Positions 1 to 4,891 of a stretch of 6,869 bases of DNA are shown in pieces. Made by a program: the position numbers and the translations under genes. This DNA is from JALYIM01 sp040003205 (lineage in GTDB: Bacteria > Acidobacteriota > Terriglobia > Terriglobales > Acidobacteriaceae), in contig JBDUDA010000165.1 of the NCBI GenBank assembly GCA_040003205.1, forward strand, positions 1 through 6,869, in the 5' to 3' direction. The notes beneath the pieces were generated by a model that saw only the letters and a program-made list of their open reading frames with translations, was not told the DNA's origin and made no database searches. How positions within the stretch are numbered: position 1 is the stretch's first letter; every line of letters starts with the position of its first letter.

Positions 1-165
1 GTCGCGCCAGCGACGAGTGCAGTCGAAGCATCCCTATCGCTTCGAGGGTGCGGTTGGATGGGTCAACCTCCTCCCGACCGACAGGTCGCGGTATGGAATA
101 GGGGTCTTTCGACTCGCAATGGTCTTCGTTCCGAAGACCATTACTCCCTCAAGATGACAATGGCT
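1..165. repeat. Hairpin-rich intergenic repeat-like element
   Basis: There is no convincing gene here. The stretch is packed with short inverted repeats: 1-5/10-14, 23-28/40-45, 75-79/84-88, and a perfect 11-bp stem at 118-128/132-142 with a 3-nt loop. Read on the minus strand it begins with a TGTCATCTTGAGGGAG-like string and passes through GAGTCGAAAGACCCC. This resembles the dispersed 'TGTCATCCTGAGCG...GTCGAAGGACCC' intergenic repeats that I recall from acidobacterial and other environmental genomes. That resemblance is from memory and was not searched. The 11-bp stem is not followed by a T-tract on either side, so an intrinsic terminator is unlikely. The left boundary is cut by the window. 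Confidence 0.45.
118..142. repeat. Perfect 11-bp inverted repeat (hairpin)
   Basis: AATGGTCTTCG at 118-128 and CGAAGACCATT at 132-142 are exact reverse complements separated by TTC. It is the strongest hairpin of the 5' repeat region. There is no downstream U-run, so it is best read as the palindromic core of an intergenic repeat. Confidence 0.7.
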
Positions 166-177
166 AAAATTACGATG

Positions 178-192
178 GCATGAGGGTCATGC
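178..192. promoter_or_regulatory. Candidate operator dyad upstream of the sigma-factor operon
   Basis: GCATGA (178-183) and TCATGC (187-192) form a perfect 6-bp inverted repeat with a GGG spacer. It lies where a -35 box would be expected for the extended -10 at 204-212, which lacks a recognisable -35 hexamer. A related palindrome, CATGCATG, sits at 264-271. That it binds a regulator is inference. A 6-bp dyad can also occur by chance. Confidence 0.25.
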
Positions 193-203
193 TTTCTCCT
201 CAC

Positions 204-212
204 TGCTACAAT
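204..212 (+). promoter_or_regulatory. Candidate extended -10 promoter of the ECF operon
   Basis: TGCTACAAT matches the extended -10 pattern TGnTATAAT, with TACAAT at 207-212. The expected -35 window (about 183-190) contains no TTGACA-like hexamer and overlaps the 178-192 dyad. Transcription would begin near 219 and leave a leader of roughly 110 nt before the TTG start at 331. Supported by motif only. Confidence 0.35.
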
Positions 213-237
213 GCGTTGTTTCTTGAGTCTCTCCAAA

Positions 238-262
238 GAACTTTTGCTCACACATAGACGTA
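238..262 (+). promoter_or_regulatory. Candidate ECF-type (autoregulatory) promoter
   Basis: GAACTTTT at 238-245 resembles the 'GAAC(TT)' -35 element used by many ECF sigma factors. CGTA at 259-262 lies 17 nt after GAAC, within the usual spacing to a CGTC/CGTA-like -10. ECF operons are often autoregulated, so the position just upstream of the sigma gene is suggestive. The -35 lacks the preferred leading G, and the match is short. Confidence 0.22.
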
Positions 263-317
263 CCATGCATGTGATGTGAGGGTCCTGTTCAGGACTGGTA
301 GGGCAGAGACCTGAGTT

Positions 318-324
318 GGGAGAG
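318..324 (+). promoter_or_regulatory. Ribosome binding site that favours the TTG start at 331
   Basis: GGGAGAG lies 6 nt before TTG at 331. The alternative in-frame TTG at 316 has only a weak AGAG at 306-309 upstream. This favours the shorter sigma-factor start. Confidence 0.5.
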
Positions 325-330
325 TGCGGG

Positions 331-930
331 TTGGAAGACGCGCAACTGGCTGCCACGTTGGTCCGTCGCTGCATAGCAGGCGATGCGGGCGCATGGGAGG
401 AGATCGTCCAGCGCTATAGCAGGCGCATTTATAACATCTGCTATCGTTTTGCGGGCTCGGCGGACGATGCTCAGGACCTTACCCAGGAGGTCTTCATCAA
501 GATGTATCGCACGTTGAAGACGTACGATGTGGAGCGTGGCGCGCTCATGACGTGGGTGACGACCATTACCCGCAATCTGCTGGTGGATCATTTCCGCAAG
601 ACGCGGCAGGATCGAATCACCGATTCCCTGGATGCAGAGACTTCCCAGCATGAGGATGCCGCCCCCTCAAGCGAGCGTATTCCAGACAAGACTCAGCCTC
701 CTGATTCTCGGGTTCAGAGCCGCGAAACCGGAGAAGTGGTGCATCAGGCGCTGCAAAAGCTTTCGCCCGAACTGCGCGAAGCAGTGATTCTAAGAGACTT
801 ACAAGACATGGACTATCGCGATATTGCCACCGTTCTGAAAGTACCGGAGGGAACTGTGAAATCCCGTATAAACCGCGGACGCGCGGAACTTGCGCGCCTG
901 CTTCAACGTACCTATAAGCAGGTGATGTGA
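331..930 (+). CDS. RNA polymerase ECF-type sigma-70 factor
   Basis: A 199-residue cytoplasmic sigma factor that would redirect RNA polymerase to a stress regulon. Region 2 spans residues about 20-92. It includes the RxxYNICYRF helix, the DAQDLTQEVFIKMYR core-binding segment (46-60) and the -10 recognition segment W75-R92 (TWVTTITRNLLVDHFRKTR). A fairly long, charged and Pro/Ser-rich linker (about 93-135) leads to region 4 (about 138-190). There LSPELREAVILRDLQDM is followed by the helix-turn-helix DYRDIATVLKVPEGTVKSRINRGRAEL, the -35-recognition module. Start choice: TTG at 331 has a GGGAGAG six bases upstream and gives the family's usual N-terminus (D-x-x-L-V-R-R-C-x-A-G-D). TTG at 316, five residues longer, is the alternative. 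The stop codon overlaps the anti-sigma ATG by one base (TGATG), implying translational coupling. The exact ECF subgroup cannot be named by eye. Confidence 0.93.
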   Translation: MEDAQLAATLVRRCIAGDAGAWEEIVQRYSRRIYNICYRFAGSADDAQDLTQEVFIKMYRTLKTYDVERGALMTWVTTITRNLLVDHFRKTRQDRITDSLDAETSQHEDAAPSSERIPDKTQPPDSRVQSRETGEVVHQALQKLSPELREAVILRDLQDMDYRDIATVLKVPEGTVKSRINRGRAELARLLQRTYKQVM

Positions 931-1709
931 TGGCGGAACAACCTACAAACACGATGCGCTGCAGCGAGTTCGACGCTTTGCTGAGCGATGCGGTTGAGCA
1001 GCGCCTGACCGGTCACCAGCTGGTGGGGTTTGAGGCTCACTCGAAGACTTGCGCGACTTGCGGACCGCTGATGGCGGAAGCTACCGCGGGCCGACAATGG
1101 CTGAAAGCCCTGGCTGAAGTTGAGCCGCCTTCCGTGCTAATGGAAAACATTTTGGTGGCAACGACCGGGTTCGACACCTTCCGCAGCCGCAGTCGAGTGA
1201 AGTCTCGTCCGGATGCGTCGTGGGTCGAGAAAATGCGCGATCGCGCTGGCCTGTTGTTTAGTCCCATCATGGCGGTGGCGAAGCAGCCGCGCTTTGCGAT
1301 GTCATTCGGGATGGCTTTCTTCTCGCTGTCAATCACCATGAGCCTGGCGGGGGTGAAGTTAGGCGACGTCCGGCGCGTGGACCTGCGCCCCTCCGCGATC
1401 AAGAGAACCTACTATGAAAGCTCTGGCCGGGTAATCAAGTATTACGAGAATATTCGATTCGTGTACGAGATCGAATCGCGCATGCGTGAGTTTAAACGCT
1501 CAACGGCTCCCGCAGAGCCAGCGCCCGGATCAAATGATAAAAACAGGAAAAACAATACCAGTGAGCAGCCCGATAACGGACCGAGCCAGGGTCCGCAAAA
1601 GCGGGAGGAACGCAACTACAGCCAGGGGGAGAATCAGCCGATGTTCGCCGCTCTTCCGAATGTTTCGCCTGTAGTGATCATCAAGAACACATACAGGAGG
1701 GATTCATGA
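930..1709 (+). CDS. Membrane-anchored zinc-finger anti-sigma factor
   Basis: A 259-residue protein that probably sequesters the upstream ECF factor. The N-terminal cytoplasmic part has C11, followed by H37-S-K-T-C41-A-T-C44, the H-x3-C-x2-C signature of zinc-binding anti-sigma (ZAS/zf-HC2) domains. One hydrophobic stretch at about 122-142 (RFAMSFGMAFFSLSITMSLAG) should be the transmembrane segment. The remaining ~115 residues, presumably extracytoplasmic, carry a Tyr-rich portion (YYESSGRVIKYYENIRFVYEIESRM, about 159-183). A low-complexity, charged and Asn/Gln/Pro-rich stretch follows, then a short hydrophobic end. I do not recognise a known sensor domain there. ATG at 930 is preferred: AGGTG lies five bases upstream and it makes the TGATG junction. 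GTG at 927 is possible and adds one residue. The gene ends in a 4-nt ATGA overlap with the next. Assignment relies on motif plus neighbour rather than overall identity. Confidence 0.82.
   Translation: MAEQPTNTMRCSEFDALLSDAVEQRLTGHQLVGFEAHSKTCATCGPLMAEATAGRQWLKALAEVEPPSVLMENILVATTGFDTFRSRSRVKSRPDASWVEKMRDRAGLLFSPIMAVAKQPRFAMSFGMAFFSLSITMSLAGVKLGDVRRVDLRPSAIKRTYYESSGRVIKYYENIRFVYEIESRMREFKRSTAPAEPAPGSNDKNRKNNTSEQPDNGPSQGPQKREERNYSQGENQPMFAALPNVSPVVIIKNTYRRDS
1695..1701 (+). promoter_or_regulatory. Strong Shine-Dalgarno for the B-box membrane protein
   Basis: AGGAGGG, a near-perfect anti-16S match, ends 4 nt before ATG at 1706 while still inside the anti-sigma coding sequence. It is the strongest ribosome site in the window. 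It suggests the third gene may be made at a higher level than the regulators before it. Confidence 0.75.
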
Positions 1710-2701
1710 ACTGCGCCAACCATGGTGATGTAGCAGCAATCGCTTATTGCCGCACCTGCGGCAAGGCCTTGTGCGCGAATTGCACACGCGAAGTACGAGG
1801 GGTGATTTATTGCGAGAACTGCCTGGCGGAAAGAATGCAGGGAACGCCCTCGGCAGCGGCTTACAGTGGAAGTCCGCTCCCGCCACCGATTCTTCACGAT
1901 GTGCGTTCCAGCCCGAATCCCGCGTTGGCTGGAATTCTCGCCGGCATCTTTCCCTTCGGTGTAGGCGCCGTCTATTGCGGACAGTATGCGAAAGGACTGG
2001 CCCATCTGCTGATCTTCACCGGACTAGTCTGGGGCCTGTCCTCAGGCCACTTAGGCAGCCTCGAACCCGTCCTGGGAATTGGGATGGGATTCTTCATCGT
2101 GTACCAGATCATTGATGCCATCCGATCTGCAAAAGCCATTCAAATGGGACAGCCTGCGCCCGATCCCTTTGGGCTCGGACATGCATTCGGTACGGGTGAA
2201 TTAACCGGGCAGAGCGGCATAACGCAAAAATCAAGCGTCTCCAAAGTGCCTACCGCTGCCGTGGTTCTTATTGGACTGGGAATTTTATTTCTGCTGCACA
2301 CGGCCGGCATTCTCGCCGTGAACGCCGACCGGATTTGGCCGCTCTTCATCATCGCTCTTGGAATCTGGGTTTACGCTAAGCGTCAGGGCATGGTGGGGCC
2401 ACGTTATGACTCTCACGGTCGCGCCTACCGTACCCGGGGGCTCACTGGCCCCGCAGTGCTGGTGACGGTGGGAATCCTCTCGCTGATTCAAAGTCTTGAT
2501 GGTCCGGGTTGGGAGCGGACCTGGCCAGTTTTGCTTCTGGTAATCGGCCTCACTCGCTTGCTCGAGAGTAGGAATCCCCCTCTGCCTCCAGCTCCGATGG
2601 ATCAGGGTTTATCAGGTCAGGAGGCCCCGAGCTCTGGTGCAGCCACAACTGATATCGCACCCGCTTCGACGGACGCCGATCGCGAGGTCCACAATGGCTA
2701 G
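1706..2701 (+). CDS. B-box zinc-finger, multi-pass membrane protein with two LiaI-like (DUF5668-type) modules
   Basis: A 331-residue protein, probably of the inner membrane. The N-terminus is a B-box-like zinc finger with ligands C3, H6, C15, C18, C23, C26, C36 and C39. A Pro/Ser linker follows. The next part (about 71-138) has NPALAGILAGIFPFGVGAVYCGQYAKGLAH and further hydrophobic helices, resembling the small-membrane-protein (TM2-like) pattern. Two copies of a module then follow at about 182-224 and 247-287. Each is hydrophobic helix, short hydrophilic turn with W, then a W-P-(L/V)-hydrophobic helix (RIWPLFIIALGIW; RTWPVLLLVIGLTRLL). This is the LiaI-LiaF-like transmembrane pattern. The C-terminal ~40 residues are polar and Pro/Ala/Ser-rich. 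The operon position after sigma and anti-sigma suggests a regulated partner or sensor of envelope stress. No enzymatic motif is seen and the biochemical role is unknown. The gene overlaps the next by 8 nt. Confidence 0.85.
   Translation: MNCANHGDVAAIAYCRTCGKALCANCTREVRGVIYCENCLAERMQGTPSAAAYSGSPLPPPILHDVRSSPNPALAGILAGIFPFGVGAVYCGQYAKGLAHLLIFTGLVWGLSSGHLGSLEPVLGIGMGFFIVYQIIDAIRSAKAIQMGQPAPDPFGLGHAFGTGELTGQSGITQKSSVSKVPTAAVVLIGLGILFLLHTAGILAVNADRIWPLFIIALGIWVYAKRQGMVGPRYDSHGRAYRTRGLTGPAVLVTVGILSLIQSLDGPGWERTWPVLLLVIGLTRLLESRNPPLPPAPMDQGLSGQEAPSSGAATTDIAPASTDADREVHNG
2684..2687 (+). promoter_or_regulatory. Ribosome binding site that decides the DUF4097 gene start
   Basis: GAGG lies 6 nt before ATG at 2694. 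An upstream in-frame GTG at 2637 has its nearest AGGAGG-type site about 14 nt away, and the extra 19 residues are polar and family-atypical. ATG at 2694 is therefore preferred. Confidence 0.5.
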
Positions 2702-4169
2702 CCCCGCGCAAATACCCGCCGCTCGTCCGCCGCGCTCGTTTGCTGGACCGGTAGTGCTGATCATTGTTGGGATTATTTTTCTGCTGGGGAACCTTCGCAT
2801 GCTGCGATGGGAAGCCCTTGCGCAAACTTTCGCTCACTACTGGCCGATGCTGCTGATCATATGGGGCGTGATCAAACTGCTCGAATACCAACAAGCGCAA
2901 AGGAACGGAACGCGCGCACCGGGAATCGGTGTGGGCGGAGTTTTTCTGCTGATTTTCATTATTGTTTTTGGGATCGCATCAACCCAGGCGTCCCACTTCA
3001 ACTGGAGCGAGATCCGCGACCAGATGCACATGGAAAATGGCGACTTCCCGCTCTTCGGGCACTCTTACAATTATGACGACAATTTGGATCAGGCTTTCCC
3101 TGCTGGCGGCTCCCTGCGTGTGACGAACGAGCGCGGAGCGGTCAATGTAAATTCGGCGACAGACAATCAGATCCATGTCTCGGTTCACAAACGCATCAGC
3201 GCTGATAATCAGCAGGAAGCCGATAAATGGAATCCTCAAACTAAGCCCCAGATCAGCGTGAGTGGGCCTGTCGTTACACTGAACGCGAACACTCACGGTG
3301 CGGGCGACCACTGGGTCTCGACCGACATGGATATTTCCATTCCTCGCAAGGCTTCGGTGGTAATTTCTACGCGCCATGGGGACATCAATGTAATGGGCCG
3401 CGAGGGCGATGCGGGAATCACCAGTGAGCACGGCGACGTCTCGGTGACGGATATCGCCGGGAACGTCAGCTTGAATCTCGATCACAGTTCAGCTCGAGTT
3501 TCAAAAGTAACATCTGACGTTTCAGTCGACGGGCGCGCGAATGACGTTTCGCTGGAGGATATTAAGGGCACCGTCCGACTGAGCGGCGATTTCATGGAAA
3601 GTTTGAAACTGGCAAAAATCGCCAAACCGGTAGAGTTCAAATCGTCGCGAACGGAAATGGCGTTCAATAAGCTCGACGGAGACCTCGACCTCGATTCCGG
3701 CGATCTGCAAATGTCGAACGTTGTCGGGCCGCTGCGAATCACGACCCGTTCCAAAGACGTGCGTGTCAATGGTGATTCCGGTGACGTCCGTTTGCAGGAT
3801 GAGAACGGCGCTGTCGAAATTCGCGTCAGCAAGTTGGGCAGCCTTCAGGTGGAAAATCGTCAGGGCGATATTCGGATATTTTTACCGGATAAGGCGGCCT
3901 TTCAAGTGGATGCTCACGCTCGCAATGGCGAGATTCAATCGGATTTCGCCGAAATTAAAATTGACAGTCGCGACGATCAGGCGAGCGCTTCGGGAACGGT
4001 TGGAAGCGGAGGTCCTCGTATGGTGCTGAATAACGAGCATGGCGCGATTGAAATTCGTAAGGGATCGTCGATGGCGGAGGACATGCCTGCGATCCCGAAA
4101 ATTCCGCACGCGCCCCGCGCGCCGCACGTACCAGACCCGCACTCGCCGCCCGAGCCCGATGATAATTAA
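2694..4169 (+). CDS. LiaI/LiaF-like transmembrane module fused to a DUF4097 beta-repeat domain
   Basis: A 491-residue protein. Residues about 15-64 are a LiaI-like module: FAGPVVLIIVGIIFLLGNL, a hydrophilic turn, then HYWPMLLIIWGVIKLLEY. It is similar to both modules in the preceding gene. A third hydrophobic helix follows at about 77-97. The rest is probably extracytoplasmic. Residues about 135-457 show many short beta-strand repeats built on G-D-(I/V/L)-x-(V/L), for example HGDINV (228), HGDVSV (246), GDLDL (329), SGDVRL (362), GDIRI (391) and HGAIEI (449). This is the DUF4097/DUF4098 'putative adhesin' right-handed beta-solenoid pattern. The tail (about 465-490) is Pro/His-rich. Such proteins are frequent next to ECF/anti-sigma pairs and PspC/LiaF-type systems, but their biochemical function is not settled. 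It is the last gene of the operon, followed by a pair of REP-like hairpins. Confidence 0.85.
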   Translation: MASPAQIPAARPPRSFAGPVVLIIVGIIFLLGNLRMLRWEALAQTFAHYWPMLLIIWGVIKLLEYQQAQRNGTRAPGIGVGGVFLLIFIIVFGIASTQASHFNWSEIRDQMHMENGDFPLFGHSYNYDDNLDQAFPAGGSLRVTNERGAVNVNSATDNQIHVSVHKRISADNQQEADKWNPQTKPQISVSGPVVTLNANTHGAGDHWVSTDMDISIPRKASVVISTRHGDINVMGREGDAGITSEHGDVSVTDIAGNVSLNLDHSSARVSKVTSDVSVDGRANDVSLEDIKGTVRLSGDFMESLKLAKIAKPVEFKSSRTEMAFNKLDGDLDLDSGDLQMSNVVGPLRITTRSKDVRVNGDSGDVRLQDENGAVEIRVSKLGSLQVENRQGDIRIFLPDKAAFQVDAHARNGEIQSDFAEIKIDSRDDQASASGTVGSGGPRMVLNNEHGAIEIRKGSSMAEDMPAIPKIPHAPRAPHVPDPHSPPEPDDN

Positions 4170-4187
4170 CAACATTCGGCTTGTGTA

Positions 4188-4277
4188 AGCGGACACTCTT
4201 GTCCGCTGACTTTAGTCAGGAACCTGCCGCCGCGCAGCAAAAGACAAGTCCAAAGCAAGCGGACAAGAGTGTCCGCT
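4188..4277. repeat. BIME-like pair of inverted REP palindromes
   Basis: Two 20-bp copies at 4188-4207 and 4258-4277 are exact reverse complements of one another. Each copy is itself a hairpin, AGCGGACA-loop-TGTCCGCT, with an 8-bp stem and a 4-nt loop (CTCT in the first, AGAG in the second). The 50-nt spacer contains one more small stem (CTGACT/AGTCAG, 4206-4219). Two inverted palindromes around a short spacer is the layout of bacterial interspersed mosaic elements, which are mobilised by RAYT transposases. No such transposase lies in the window. The element follows the four-gene operon directly and may protect or end its transcript, but there is no T-tract. Confidence 0.75.
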
Positions 4278-4303
4278 CTACACTGTTTACGAATTACGCG
4301 CGG

Positions 4304-4312
4304 TGGTATTCT
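4304..4312 (+). promoter_or_regulatory. Candidate extended -10 promoter for the carbonic anhydrase-family/hisS genes
   Basis: TGGTATTCT fits TGnTATAAT loosely, with TATTCT at 4307-4312. A weak TGTTTA lies 17 nt upstream at 4284-4289. Start of transcription would be near 4319, giving a leader under 20 nt. An alternative is TACAAA at 4326-4331, which would put the start at or beside the ATG (leaderless). The two cannot be separated by eye. Confidence 0.3.
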
Positions 4313-4336
4313 TAGCTTCTTCCAATACAAATAAAT

Positions 4337-4891
4337 ATGATTCGTTCTTATCAGGGCATTACACCAAGGGTCCCCGCTTCGTGTTACGTTGACGAGTCTG
4401 CGCAGCTCATTGGAGATGTTGTCCTGGGCGAGCACGCCAGCATTTGGATGAATGCCGTTTTGCGCGGCGACGTTCACAGGATTCGTGTTGGCGCTCACTC
4501 AAACGTGCAGGACTGTAGTGTGCTGCATGGCATGAAGGAACTTTACGGCGTGTTTCTCGGGGAATATGTAACCGTGGGACACTCGGTCACCCTGCACGGA
4601 TGCACGATTGAAGACCGCTGCCTGATTGGGATGGGCGCAATCATTTTGAATGGCGCACGCATTGGAGCGGGTTCAATTATTGCGGCCGGAACTCTGATTC
4701 CCGAAAAGACGGTGGTTGATCCCGGATCGTTGTGGATGGGTTCCCCCGGGAAATTTCGCCGCAAGCTCGAAGACCAAGATCAAGAAACTATCCTGCGCTA
4801 TGCAAATAACTATTTAGGATACAAAGAGTCATACCTGGCGGAAACAGGCTCGAAGCGCGCTGACGAAACTTTCAAAAGAAAATACAAATGA
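4337..4891 (+). CDS. Gamma-class carbonic anhydrase family protein (left-handed beta-helix, hexapeptide repeats)
   Basis: A 184-residue cytoplasmic protein, the usual size for the YrdA/PaaY/CaiE branch of gamma carbonic anhydrases. These form trimers with metal sites between subunits and in some members hydrate CO2. Family landmarks are present: IGDVVLGEHASIWMNAVLRGDV with R43, G44 and D45, then S55-N56-V57-Q58-D59. The three zinc-ligand histidines are H64 (VLHG), H82 and H87 (VGHSVTLHG). Hexapeptide repeats (V/I-L-G-x-x-A, IGMGAI, IGAGSI) run from about residue 18 to 125, and a C-terminal alpha-helix (about 139-184) closes the protein. Because all three ligands are kept, catalysis is possible, but many relatives are weak or inactive carbonic anhydrases or acyltransferase-like proteins. 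No Shine-Dalgarno precedes the ATG. The stop overlaps hisS by 4 nt (ATGA). Confidence 0.9.
   Translation: MIRSYQGITPRVPASCYVDESAQLIGDVVLGEHASIWMNAVLRGDVHRIRVGAHSNVQDCSVLHGMKELYGVFLGEYVTVGHSVTLHGCTIEDRCLIGMGAIILNGARIGAGSIIAAGTLIPEKTVVDPGSLWMGSPGKFRRKLEDQDQETILRYANNYLGYKESYLAETGSKRADETFKRKYK

Noticed and set aside
118..142. Intrinsic terminator
   Set aside because: The stem is strong but neither side carries a run of T residues.
282..295. GTCCT-GTTC-AGGAC hairpin as a terminator or riboswitch in the sigma leader
   Set aside because: It is only a 5-bp stem with no T-tract and no recognisable aptamer.
289..651. Minus-strand open frame of 120 residues opposite the sigma factor
   Set aside because: It lies fully across region 2 of a well-recognised ECF sigma gene and has no family features.
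1634..2005. Minus-strand open frame of 123 residues opposite the B-box protein
   Set aside because: Composition and sequence look like antisense translation, and the + strand frame has clear zinc-finger and membrane features.
2637..2693. GTG start at 2637 for the DUF4097 gene
   Set aside because: It would add 19 polar residues, lacks a suitably spaced ribosome site, and ATG 2694 has GAGG six bases upstream.
2979..3485. 168-residue minus-strand open frame opposite the DUF4097 gene
   Set aside because: It is a shadow of the strongly supported + strand coding frame, has no recognisable domain and no ribosome site.
4170..4336. T-box or histidine-responsive leader ahead of the hisS transcript
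   Set aside because: The gap holds the REP pair and a short AT-rich promoter region; no T-box motif, His-codon leader peptide or antiterminator is seen.
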